DNA from: Lutibacter sp.
Lineage (GTDB): Bacteria > Bacteroidota > Bacteroidia > Flavobacteriales > Flavobacteriaceae
Reading direction: 5' to 3'
Length of the DNA stretch: 41,058 nucleotides
Assembly: GCF_021647475.1 (NCBI RefSeq)
Contig: NZ_JAKIUR010000027.1
Span: 1 to 41,058, forward strand
The position numbers and the translations under genes were made by a program. Of this stretch, positions 7,236-15,730 are shown in pieces (position 1 is the stretch's first letter; each line of letters starts with the position of its first letter). The notes under the pieces are model-generated. The model saw nothing but the letters and a program-made list of their open reading frames with translations. It was not told where the DNA came from and made no database searches.

Positions 7236-10034
7236 TTAATGGGCTTCTAACCAGTTATTTCCTTCTCCAACATCAACGGTTAACGGAACTGAAAGTTTAA
7301 AAGCGTTTTCCATAGTTTGTTTTAGTAGTGGTTTTAACTTGTTTTTTTCTGATAAATGCATATCGAAAACCAACTCATCATGAACTTGTAATAACATTTT
7401 TGTTTTATAATTTCCTTTTTTTAATAATTGATTTATTTTAATCATTGCCATTTTAATAATATCGGCTGCACTTCCTTGTATGGGTGCGTTTACTGCATTT
7501 CGCTCATCGGCTTTTCGAACAATGGCATTTTGAGAATTTATATTTTTTAAATATCTACGGCGACCTAAAATGGTTTCTACAAAACCGTTTTCTTGAGCAA
7601 TTTCTATTTGATTAGAAATGTAATTTTTTAAAGTTGGAAAAGTTGCATAATAGTTATCAATCAGTTCTTTAGCTTCAGCTCGTGATTTGTTTAATTGTTG
7701 TGCCAATGTAAAAGCTCCCTGACCATAAATAATACCAAAATTAACTGCTTTGGCATCGCTTCGTTGAGCACGTGTAACTTCTGATAAAGGAACGTTAAAT
7801 ACTTTTGAAGCAGTTGCTTTATGGATATCTTCTCCTCTTTGAAAAGATGCTATCATACTTTCATCTTCGCTTAAGGCAGCGATAATACGAAGTTCAATTT
7901 GGGAATAATCTGCAGCTACCAGCGTATAATTTTTATCACGTGGAACAAATGCTTTTCGCACTTGTTTGCCTCGTTCTGTTCTAATTGGAATGTTTTGGAG
8001 ATTTGGATTTAAAGAACTTAATCTACCCGTTGCTGCAACGGTTTGACTGTAAGTTGTGTGTATTCGTCCTGTTTTTGGATTTACTTCATTCGGTAACGCA
8101 TCAACATAAGTATTTTTTAATTTTACTAATCCACGCCACTCTAAAATATTTTGTACAATAGTATGTTTTGATGCTAATTTTGATAAAATTTCTTCTCCAG
8201 TTGCATATTGTCCCGTTTTAGTTTTTTTTGGTTTTTCAACTAGTTTTAAATGTTCAAATAAAACATCACCCAATTGTTTTGGCGAAGCTAAGTTAAATTC
8301 AACATCAGCTTCCTTATAAATTTTAGTTTCTAAATCTAAGATATCTTCAGTAAGGTTTTTTGATAGCGAATTTAAAAAAGGTTCATCTAACTTTATTCCT
8401 TCCATTTCCATAGAAGCTAAAACTGAAAGTAAAGGAATTTCTATTTCATTATAAAGTTTGGTTAAATTTAATTCTTCTAATTTCTTTTCAAAAAGGGGTT
8501 GTAATTGAAACGCAATATCAGCTTGTTCGCAAACAAAATTTGCTTGTTTATCTAAATCTATTCCCTTAAAATTTAGTTGATTTTTTCCTTTTTTCCCAAT
8601 GATAGATTCCAATGAATTAGGACTGAAATCTAAATAAGTTTCGGACAAAACATTTAAGTTATGACGCATGTCGGGTTGTAATAAATAATGTGCCAACCGA
8701 GTGTCAAATAGTTTTCCCTTAAGTTTTATTTGATAATTGCTTAAAAGTTTACTGTAAAATTTTAAATGTTGTCCAATTTTTTCAATGTTATCGTTTTCAA
8801 AAAAAGGTTTGAATTCTTCTAAAATATTTGGAATTTCATTTTGAATAAACGGAATGTAATATCCTGAATTTTCTTGATAAGAAAAAGCTATTCCAAGCCA
8901 ATTACAAGTTAAAAAATCGGCTTCTAAAGTTTCAATATGAAAACTAACTTTTGTTTGATTGTTTAATTTTGATAAAACTAATTTTCTGGCTAAAGAAGTT
9001 GTTATGTATTGGTAAACTTTTTCAGAAGTAGCATTTTTTATTGAGCTATTTTCAGGAGCATTTGAAAATAAATCAAATTGTTGAGTGGTTGTATTTTGTA
9101 TTTTTGAAGTGTTTTCTTCTTTTTTTTCTGATGAATTAATTTCAGGGTGGTTTTTAAATATTTTTGGAAGACTTTCATTAATTCGTCTAAATTCTAATTC
9201 TTTAAAAATTTCATTTGTTTTTTCAAAATCGGGATGATTTAATTCAAAATCACTTTCATTAAAAGTAACTGGGCAATCAAGCATTATAGTTGCTAATTTT
9301 TTGGAAAGAAGTCCCAAATCTTTGTTGGCTTCAATTTTTTCCTTCATTTTACCTTTAAGCTCATGAGTATTAGCTAAAAGATTTTCCATACTTCCATATT
9401 CTTTTAAAAACTTTTTAGCTGTTTTATCACCAACACCAGGTAATCCGGGAATATTATCAACCGCATCGCCCATCATTCCTAAATAATCAATTACTTGTTC
9501 AGGACGTTCAATTTCAAAGCGTTTTTGAACTTCAGGAATTCCCCAAATTTCAATTCCATTTCCCATTCTTGCGGGTTTATACATGAAAATATTTTCAGAA
9601 ACCAACTGTGCAAAATCTTTATCAGGAGTTACCATAAAAGTTTGAAAACCTGCTTTTTCCGCTTGTTTTGAAAGCGTTCCAATTAAATCATCGGCTTCAA
9701 AACCTTCTTTTTCAATAATTGGAATGTGCATAGCCTCTAATATTTTATGAATATAAGGAATTGCAATTTTTATAGCTTCTGGAGTTTCTAATCTGTTTGC
9801 TTTATAACTTGGCAATGCTTTGGTTCTGCTATGAGAACCGCCCTTGTCAAAAGCAACCGCTAAATGATCCGGTTTTTCACGTTTAATAACATCTAAAAGT
9901 GAATTTGTAAACCCTAAAATAGCGGAAGTATCCATTCCTTTTGAGTTGATTCTTGGGTTTTTAATTAAAGCATAATAACCGCGGAAAATTAAAGCGAATG
10001 CATCTAATAGAAAAAGGCGTTTTTGTTTTGACAT
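7236..10034 (-). CDS. polA: DNA polymerase I, proofreading site degenerate
   Basis: Full-length Pol I, 932 residues, for Okazaki fragment maturation and repair synthesis. The N-terminal 5' nuclease is intact (LLDAFALIFRGYYAL, GFEADD, TPDKDFAQLV, GMMGDAVDNIPG). The C-terminal polymerase is intact: motif A with Asp709 (AADYSQIELR), the O-helix RSDAKAVNFGIIYGQG and motif C with Asp886 (VHDEL). The middle domain (about 340-520) aligns with the 3'-5' exonuclease, but three of its four metal-binding acids are changed: FDTET reads FHIET (His366, Glu368 kept), NLKYD reads HLKFY (Tyr427), and AAEDAD reads VCEQAD (Gln504). I infer 5' nuclease and polymerase activity without proofreading, as in Taq. A terminator lies downstream. 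Confidence 0.97.
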   Translation of the reverse strand: MSKQKRLFLLDAFALIFRGYYALIKNPRINSKGMDTSAILGFTNSLLDVIKREKPDHLAVAFDKGGSHSRTKALPSYKANRLETPEAIKIAIPYIHKILEAMHIPIIEKEGFEADDLIGTLSKQAEKAGFQTFMVTPDKDFAQLVSENIFMYKPARMGNGIEIWGIPEVQKRFEIERPEQVIDYLGMMGDAVDNIPGLPGVGDKTAKKFLKEYGSMENLLANTHELKGKMKEKIEANKDLGLLSKKLATIMLDCPVTFNESDFELNHPDFEKTNEIFKELEFRRINESLPKIFKNHPEINSSEKKEENTSKIQNTTTQQFDLFSNAPENSSIKNATSEKVYQYITTSLARKLVLSKLNNQTKVSFHIETLEADFLTCNWLGIAFSYQENSGYYIPFIQNEIPNILEEFKPFFENDNIEKIGQHLKFYSKLLSNYQIKLKGKLFDTRLAHYLLQPDMRHNLNVLSETYLDFSPNSLESIIGKKGKNQLNFKGIDLDKQANFVCEQADIAFQLQPLFEKKLEELNLTKLYNEIEIPLLSVLASMEMEGIKLDEPFLNSLSKNLTEDILDLETKIYKEADVEFNLASPKQLGDVLFEHLKLVEKPKKTKTGQYATGEEILSKLASKHTIVQNILEWRGLVKLKNTYVDALPNEVNPKTGRIHTTYSQTVAATGRLSSLNPNLQNIPIRTERGKQVRKAFVPRDKNYTLVAADYSQIELRIIAALSEDESMIASFQRGEDIHKATASKVFNVPLSEVTRAQRSDAKAVNFGIIYGQGAFTLAQQLNKSRAEAKELIDNYYATFPTLKNYISNQIEIAQENGFVETILGRRRYLKNINSQNAIVRKADERNAVNAPIQGSAADIIKMAMIKINQLLKKGNYKTKMLLQVHDELVFDMHLSEKNKLKPLLKQTMENAFKLSVPLTVDVGEGNNWLEAH

Positions 10035-10147
10035 GTATTTTAATTAAGCATTTTTAATTGGAGTAAAAGTAATAAAATCAATTTTAACAAATCCTTAATT
10101 CATTTGGAAAACTATTATTTAAAATATAGATTATATTTACTTTAAAT

Positions 10148-10155
10148 TGAATTTG
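10148..10155 (+). promoter_or_regulatory. Possible -7 box of the metallophosphoesterase gene
   Basis: TGAATTTG is one mismatch from TAnnTTTG and is followed by five T and then the ATG at 10161, so an mRNA made from it would have almost no leader. The same 12 bases TTTGTTTTTATG occur at the ruvB start. Supported only by similarity and spacing. Confidence 0.35.
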
Positions 10156-10160
10156 TTTTT

Positions 10161-11372
10161 ATGGTTAGATGGCTACTTTTTATAGTTTTTATTTTATTAA
10201 TCGATTTTTACGCTTACCAAAGTGTAAAATTACTGACTAAAAACAGGTTAATTTTAGTAATTTATTGGCTTATTTCATTAGCAATTTTGGTAAATGTAAT
10301 TTATCATTTGTCAAATTTTAGAGGAAGTCACGGATTTAATCATTCTTTAATGTTAGCCATTGGATTATTAATTTTATCAATAATTCCTAAAATAACAGCT
10401 ATTCTAGTTTTGTTTTCTGAAGATATTTTTAGAGTTTTCAATACTGGATTTTCTTACTTTTTTAATTCCTCAACAACAACTCATTTTCTTGAACGGAGAG
10501 TTTTTGTGAGCAAGGTTGCGTTAGGTTTAGCAGCTATTCCTTTTGCGTCTATAATTTATGGAATGACTAAAGGGAAATATAATTTTAAAGTGATAAAACA
10601 CACCTTATTTTTTAATGATTTACCTGAGGCTTTTGATGGATTTACAATTACTCATATTTCTGATATTCATAGTGGAAGTTTTGACGATGCCGAAAAAATT
10701 AATTATGGAATTGATTTAATTAATGAACAAAAATCTGATGTAATTTTATTTACTGGTGATATTGTGAATAATACCGCAGATGAAATGGATAGCTGGATTT
10801 CGTATTTCAAAAAATTAAAAGCACCTTTCGGGAAATATTCAGTTTTAGGTAATCATGATTATGGAGAATATGTTCGTTGGAATTCTTCCGAAGAAAAAGA
10901 TCAAAATTTTAAAGCGATAAAAGCTATTCACCCAAAAATAGGATTTAATTTATTGTTAAATGATAGTGTTTATTTAGAAAATAACAATCAGAAAATTGCT
11001 TTAATTGGTGTTGAAAACTGGGGAACTCGATTTAAAAAAGCAGGAGATTTAATAAAAGCTTCTGAAAAAATTAATAAAGAAGATTTCAAAATTTTAATGA
11101 GTCATGATCCATCTCATTGGAATACCGAAGTTAAAAATCATCCAAATAATTATCAGTTAACTTTAAGCGGTCATACTCACGGCATGCAGTTTGGTATTGA
11201 AATTCCTGGGTTTAAGTGGAGCCCAATTCAATATATTTATAAACAGTGGGCGGGAATTTATAAAGAGTTTAATCGATATATAAATGTAAATCGTGGTTTT
11301 GGTTTTTTAGCATTTCCTGGTAGAGTTGGTATTTGGCCAGAAATTACCGGAATTACCTTGAAAAAGAAGTAA
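10161..11372 (+). CDS. Membrane-anchored metallophosphoesterase (YaeI-like)
   Basis: Calcineurin-like metallophosphoesterase of 403 residues. About four hydrophobic segments fill residues 1-125, followed by a soluble catalytic domain. The dimetal motifs are all present in order: ISDIHSG (DxH), FTGDIVNN (GDxxx), LGNHDYGEY (GNHD), MSHDPSHW (H) and LSGHTHGMQFG (GHxH). Members related to E. coli YaeI and B. subtilis YkuE are phosphodiesterases acting at the membrane, with lipid or wall-linked substrates proposed. The substrate here cannot be told. It is divergent from polA and is followed by the small thioredoxin-fold gene. Confidence 0.9.
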   Translation: MVRWLLFIVFILLIDFYAYQSVKLLTKNRLILVIYWLISLAILVNVIYHLSNFRGSHGFNHSLMLAIGLLILSIIPKITAILVLFSEDIFRVFNTGFSYFFNSSTTTHFLERRVFVSKVALGLAAIPFASIIYGMTKGKYNFKVIKHTLFFNDLPEAFDGFTITHISDIHSGSFDDAEKINYGIDLINEQKSDVILFTGDIVNNTADEMDSWISYFKKLKAPFGKYSVLGNHDYGEYVRWNSSEEKDQNFKAIKAIHPKIGFNLLLNDSVYLENNNQKIALIGVENWGTRFKKAGDLIKASEKINKEDFKILMSHDPSHWNTEVKNHPNNYQLTLSGHTHGMQFGIEIPGFKWSPIQYIYKQWAGIYKEFNRYINVNRGFGFLAFPGRVGIWPEITGITLKKK

Positions 11373-11397
11373 ATACTAATTTTTTAAATTAAAATGT

Positions 11398-11405
11398 TAC
11401 ATTTG
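11398..11405 (+). promoter_or_regulatory. -7 box of the thioredoxin-fold gene
   Basis: TACATTTG matches TAnnTTTG exactly, 42 bases before the ATG at 11448. No TTTG is found at the -33 position. The box suggests the gene is transcribed on its own as well as from upstream. Confidence 0.45.
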
Positions 11406-11447
11406 TATAAGGCATTTTGATAAAAGCAAGTTTTTAAGAATAATAAT

Positions 11448-11744
11448 ATGGCAAAATTTGGAGAGTTAATTAGTTCAGATATTCCTGTTTTAATAGATTT
11501 TTTTGCTGAATGGGATGATGAAGAAAATAGTTTACACAGTATTTTACGTGATGTTGCAGCAGCTTTAGGTGATAGAGCAAAAGTGATAAAAATTGATATG
11601 GAAAAGAATGAAATATTAGCAAATGCTTTGAGAATTAAAGGAAATCCTACATTTATCATCTATAAAAATGGTGAAATGAAATGGCGTCAATCTGGAGACC
11701 AAGATGCTAATACCTTAATTAGTTTAGTGGAACAGTATGTTTAG
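11448..11744 (+). CDS. Thioredoxin-fold protein without cysteines
   Basis: 98-residue protein with a complete thioredoxin fold by sequence: PVLIDFFAEW (strand and Trp22), KVIKIDMEKNEILANALRIKGNPTFIIYKNG with the cis-proline Pro67, and the terminal helix. The active-site WCGPC is replaced by WDDEE (residues 22-26) and there is no cysteine anywhere in the protein, so it cannot act as a dithiol oxidoreductase. The close match to thioredoxin elsewhere suggests a retained structural or binding role. Related cysteine-less proteins may occur in other Flavobacteriaceae, but I cannot check. Its stop overlaps the convergent deacetylase gene by a few bases. Confidence 0.85.
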   Translation: MAKFGELISSDIPVLIDFFAEWDDEENSLHSILRDVAAALGDRAKVIKIDMEKNEILANALRIKGNPTFIIYKNGEMKWRQSGDQDANTLISLVEQYV

Positions 11745-12379
11745 TAGATTGCTTTAAAAGCAAATCCTTTTTCAGAATAATACTTTAAAATTTTAGGTAA
11801 AACATATTTTAAATTTTCAATTGCTTTTTTGCTGTCATGAAAGGTAACAACACTGCCGTTTTCAGTATTTTTTATAACGTTATGTAAACATTGTTCTTTA
11901 GTAATTGAAGTGTCAAAATCAGCACTTAATACATCCCACATAATAATTTTATAGCCTTTTTTTCGTATCTGTTTGGCTTGTGAAATTTTAAATTTACCAT
12001 AAGGAGGTCTAAACAAATTGGGTTTTATTTTTGTTGTTTTTAGTATAGCTTTTTCACCAGAAGCTACTTCTAATAAGTATTTATCAGTGGTCATATTTAA
12101 ACCTTTTGCATGGTTGTGAGTATGGTTTCCAATAGTATGACCTTCATTAATAACGGTAGAAACTATTTTAGGATGATTAACTACATTTTTTCCAACACAA
12201 AAAAAAGTAGCTTTTGCTTTGTGTTTTTTAAGTTCATTTAAAACCCAAGTAGTTATTTTTGGTGTTGGACCATCATCAAAAGTTAAATAAATTACTTTTT
12301 CTAATGTAGAAAATTTCCATTTCCAATTACTAAATATATGTTTTACGACCTTTGGTGTTTTTACAATATACTTTTTCAT
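11741..12379 (-). CDS. NodB-type polysaccharide deacetylase
   Basis: Carbohydrate esterase family 4 (NodB homology) protein of 212 residues that removes acetyl groups from N-acetylated sugars with a metal ion. Motifs in order: TFDDGPTP (metal-binding Asp pair), HTIGNHTHNH (the two metal histidines), FRPPYGKF (motif 3 Arg), IIMWDVLSADF (motif 4) and VVTFHDS (motif 5 His). All catalytic residues look present. No convincing signal peptide is seen, although a short basic N-terminus precedes the domain. Its ATG overlaps the stop of the upstream GT117-like gene by one base, so the two are translationally coupled. The substrate is not known. Confidence 0.9.
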   Translation of the reverse strand: MKKYIVKTPKVVKHIFSNWKWKFSTLEKVIYLTFDDGPTPKITTWVLNELKKHKAKATFFCVGKNVVNHPKIVSTVINEGHTIGNHTHNHAKGLNMTTDKYLLEVASGEKAILKTTKIKPNLFRPPYGKFKISQAKQIRKKGYKIIMWDVLSADFDTSITKEQCLHNVIKNTENGSVVTFHDSKKAIENLKYVLPKILKYYSEKGFAFKAIY

Positions 12380-15300
12380 TATTGATCCTTAATTAAAAAA
12401 TCATACAATTTTAGATAACTAATGTATTCATCTTTAATAGAATTTATATAATCTTTATCGTCATATTTTGAAGCTGTTTTAACCAATTGGTCATACATTA
12501 ATAAATTACGTTCAATTTCATCATAAACCGATGGTATTTCATTTTCTGGATATTGACTAAAATAAGTTAAATCTTCTTGGAAAACTTCTTTTAACTGTTT
12601 GGCCAAATGTCGTGCTTTCTCTTTTTTACCTAGTTTATAATACAGTTCTACATACGGAATTAACATGCTATAATGTCCAAATTTGTGCACAGGCATTTTT
12701 TCTAAAGAAATATCTAAAATTTCTTCTGCCTTTTTCATTTTGTTTTCTTTGATTAAGGCTCTGACTAAACGCTCCATATTATTACGATAAGTAACTGCGT
12801 TTTTACGAGTTTCAGGATCTAAATAAACATTGTCATCGGTAATGGTTCCCCAATCCCAATTTTTGACTTTTTTATACATTACATCTGCGTCAATCCTTCC
12901 CATATCAAAAAAGCTTCCTTTATCTGGGGTTCTAATAGGTACTAATTTGTAGGCTAAGCCATCTAATTCAAGGTAATCTTTCATCCAGATATATTCTTCA
13001 GGAGCTTGTGCACCTCCAGTAAAATATATTGGACGTTTCCAATGGTTATTAGCCATAATATCTAACATTAAAATTCTGTTTTTAGTCAAAGTGCTTCCAA
13101 TGTTAATATCGATATAAGGAACAATTAAAGCAGAATCTTTTTTTGCAACAATACCGTTTTTTAATACAGCTTCTTTATCAACAGGAATTCGTATTTTATT
13201 GGTAGGTAAAACTTTATCGGGTATTCCATCATCATCTAAATCATAAAAAGTTATTTTGTTTTTACTTTGAATCCATTTCATAAAATAGTTGATATCCATC
13301 ACGGAATCTTTGTATTTTGGGAAAAGTTCTTCAAAATAATAAGCAATATCTAAGGATCCCCATTTATAATCATCATGTTTTAATTGTGACGGAATTGGGT
13401 CGGCATCATAAGTTTTGCGTTTCATTTGGTCGATATACCAATCCGTTTGAAATAAACTTGTATTTATGGTTTTTATATCGGTTCTATAATTTTCAGCTTC
13501 TTGCATATACCAAAGTGGGAACGTGTCATTATCACCAATAGTAAATAGTATGGCATCTTTATCACACGAATCTAAATATGCTTTTGCATTTAGGCGAGCT
13601 GTATATCTGTTGGATCTGTCGTGGTCATTCCAATTTTGAGAAGCCATAATGGTTGGTACAGCTAATAACGAAATTACGGTTGTGGCAATTGCAACCGCAT
13701 TTTTATTAGCATATTTTTTCAGTTTTTCATAAATGGCTAAAACTCCAAAGCCAACCCAAATTGCAAAAATGTAAAAGGAACCAACTACGGCATAATCTCT
13801 TTCTCGAGGTTCAAAAGGTTTAGGATTTGTATAAAAAATAATTGCTAATCCAGTAAAAAGGAAAAATAGTAATAAAATGTAAAAATCTTTTTTGTTTTTA
13901 TTAAGTTGAAAAAATAATCCTATAAAGCCCAAGATAAAAGGAAGAAAATAATAGGTGTTTCTGCCTTTATTATTTTTCATATCTGTTGGTAAATTAGACT
14001 GTGGACCTAAATGCCAAGTATCAATAAAATTAATTCCGCTTAGCCAATTGCCATTTAAATTATCTAGCTGACCTTGTATATCATTTTGCCTTCCAACAAA
14101 ATTCCACATAAAATAGCGAGCATACATATAACCAAATTGAAAATCGAACATAAATTTTAGATTTTCTAAAAATGTTGGTCTGCGTTTACTTTTTTGAGGA
14201 ATACCAGCAATTGCTTTATAATTTTTAATAACAGAAGCATCGGTACTAACCATTCTAGGAATAAATCCTTTTTGAGTACTGCTCCAATTGGGTAATGCAT
14301 TTTTGTAATGATTTACAATAACATATTCTCCAAGTTTCTCATTTTTCTCATATTTAGGTTTATCATCCTTTGTGGGTTGATCTTTATCAGTTTCTCTATT
14401 ATAAATTATAGAATAATAAGTATCATAAAAAACATTGGTATCACCATATTGTTCTCTGTTGTAATAGGCCAATAACTCTCTTGCACTAGACGGATCGTTT
14501 TCATTAATGGTGGTATCTGCATTTGCTCGAATAGGAAGCATTAACCAGGTTGAAAACCCCATCATAATAAATAAAACAGAAAGAATAAGTGTATTAGCTC
14601 CTACTAATTGTTTTTTATGAGTGTAGCTCAAACCAAAATAAAAAGCAGCTATTAAAAGGATTAAAGCGATTATACTTCCTGAATTGAAAGGAAGTCCAAT
14701 AGAATTCACAAAAAATAATTCTAAACCACTAAAGTATTTTAAGGTGAACGGAAACAACATTTTAAAAACAAATGCTAGTACTAAAATTGCAACTATATTA
14801 GCGATAACAAATTGTTTTATATTTAAATTTTTATATTTTTTGAAAATGTATAAAAATACTATTGATGGAATTACTAATAAGGATAGAATATGAACTCCGA
14901 AAGATAAACCAACAATAAAACTTATGAGTAACAACCATTTATTACCTTGCGGTTTATCCATGTCGGCTTCCCAACGCAATCCTAACCAAAAAAGTAATGC
15001 CATTAAAAAAGAAGACATTGCATACACTTCTCCTTCAACTGCACTAAACCAAAAACTATCAGTAAACGTATAGGTTAAAGCACCTACTAAACCACTTCCT
15101 AAAATTGCAATTCCGGTACTTTTTAATAGGACTTCTTTTTTTGAAATTAGTCTTTTTGCTAAGGCAGTAATAGTCCAAAACATGAATAAAATAGTAAGTG
15201 CACTAGATAAAGCAGACATTAAATTCACCATTTTTGCAAGTTCGGTTGCCTTAGAAGTAAACATGGCAAAAAATGCACCTAGCATTTGAAATAAAGGAGC

Positions 15301-15465
15301 TCCAGGTGGATGTCCAACTTCTAGTTTTACGGCTGTTGAAATATATTCGCCGCAATCCCAATAGCTAACAGTAGGTTCAATAGTTGATGCGAAAGTATAA
15401 AGAGCAATTGCGAAAACAAACCATCCAGTAATGTTGTTCCACTTTTTAAAGTTGAATGAATTCAT
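12379..15465 (-). CDS. GT117/DUF2723 multi-pass membrane glycosyltransferase-like protein
   Basis: 1028-residue membrane protein. The N-terminal half has some twelve hydrophobic segments and carries the DUF2723 signature SYWDCGEYISTAVKLEVGHP followed by GAPLFQMLGAFFAMF, with an acidic residue in the first loop as in protein O-mannosyltransferases. The family is specific to Bacteroidota and relatives and has been placed in glycosyltransferase family 117. The second half is periplasmic (the GDNDTFPLWYMQ region near residue 640), and the C-terminus (about 900-1000) has TPR-like helices. A role in transferring sugar from a lipid carrier to secreted proteins or glycans is inferred from fold similarity. 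It is coupled to the downstream deacetylase. Confidence 0.85.
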   Translation of the reverse strand: MNSFNFKKWNNITGWFVFAIALYTFASTIEPTVSYWDCGEYISTAVKLEVGHPPGAPLFQMLGAFFAMFTSKATELAKMVNLMSALSSALTILFMFWTITALAKRLISKKEVLLKSTGIAILGSGLVGALTYTFTDSFWFSAVEGEVYAMSSFLMALLFWLGLRWEADMDKPQGNKWLLLISFIVGLSFGVHILSLLVIPSIVFLYIFKKYKNLNIKQFVIANIVAILVLAFVFKMLFPFTLKYFSGLELFFVNSIGLPFNSGSIIALILLIAAFYFGLSYTHKKQLVGANTLILSVLFIMMGFSTWLMLPIRANADTTINENDPSSARELLAYYNREQYGDTNVFYDTYYSIIYNRETDKDQPTKDDKPKYEKNEKLGEYVIVNHYKNALPNWSSTQKGFIPRMVSTDASVIKNYKAIAGIPQKSKRRPTFLENLKFMFDFQFGYMYARYFMWNFVGRQNDIQGQLDNLNGNWLSGINFIDTWHLGPQSNLPTDMKNNKGRNTYYFLPFILGFIGLFFQLNKNKKDFYILLLFFLFTGLAIIFYTNPKPFEPRERDYAVVGSFYIFAIWVGFGVLAIYEKLKKYANKNAVAIATTVISLLAVPTIMASQNWNDHDRSNRYTARLNAKAYLDSCDKDAILFTIGDNDTFPLWYMQEAENYRTDIKTINTSLFQTDWYIDQMKRKTYDADPIPSQLKHDDYKWGSLDIAYYFEELFPKYKDSVMDINYFMKWIQSKNKITFYDLDDDGIPDKVLPTNKIRIPVDKEAVLKNGIVAKKDSALIVPYIDINIGSTLTKNRILMLDIMANNHWKRPIYFTGGAQAPEEYIWMKDYLELDGLAYKLVPIRTPDKGSFFDMGRIDADVMYKKVKNWDWGTITDDNVYLDPETRKNAVTYRNNMERLVRALIKENKMKKAEEILDISLEKMPVHKFGHYSMLIPYVELYYKLGKKEKARHLAKQLKEVFQEDLTYFSQYPENEIPSVYDEIERNLLMYDQLVKTASKYDDKDYINSIKDEYISYLKLYDFLIKDQ

Positions 15466-15493
15466 GTATATTTTTTTATTGATGCGAATTTAA

Positions 15494-15501
15494 CAAAATT
15501 A
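15494..15501 (-). promoter_or_regulatory. -7 box of the GT117-deacetylase unit
   Basis: On the minus strand this is TAATTTTG, an exact TAnnTTTG match 28 bases before the ATG at 15465. No TTTG at the N19 position was found. Confidence 0.45.
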
Positions 15502-15584
15502 AACTTAAATATTAAGAAGGTAACACCTTTGAAGTCTTAATAAAATATTAAAATAGTATATTTTCAAAAAAAACAAAAAAATTA

Positions 15585-15615
15585 TTTGTTGAATTAAAAC
15601 TTTAAGTTAAATTTG
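15585..15615 (+). promoter_or_regulatory. tRNA-Gln promoter (TTTG-N19-TAAATTTG)
   Basis: A -33 TTTG (15585-15588), exactly 19 bases, then TAAATTTG (15608-15615), ending 12 bases before the mature tRNA. It is a perfect match to the Bacteroidota promoter consensus. Confidence 0.85.
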
Positions 15616-15627
15616 CAACCTGAAAAA

Positions 15628-15698
15628 TGACCCATGGTGTAATGGTAGCACTCCGGTTTTTGGTATCGTCAGTCAAGGTTCGAATCCTTGTGGGTCAA
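15628..15698 (+). tRNA. tRNA-Gln (anticodon UUG)
   Basis: 71-base tRNA. Acceptor stem TGACCCA/TGGGTCA (7 bp), D arm GTGTAATGGTAGCAC, anticodon loop TTTTGGT giving anticodon TTG (Gln, CAA codons), four-base variable region, T arm CAAGG-TTCGAAT-CCTTG, discriminator A. CCA is not encoded. The anticodon stem CCGGT/ATCGT has a C-U mismatch at 27-43 and a G-U at 30-40, so it is weaker than usual. The identity bases U35 and discriminator A fit glutamine. Confidence 0.93.
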
Positions 15699-15730
15699 CA
15701 AAAAAGCTTCAATTTATTGGAGCTTTTTTT
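15699..15730. terminator. Bidirectional terminator after tRNA-Gln
   Basis: A-run plus AGCTTC, loop AATTTATT, GGAGCT plus T-run: a stem of about 11 bp usable in both directions, ending tRNA-Gln (plus) and the usp gene (minus), whose stop codon lies within it. Confidence 0.8.
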
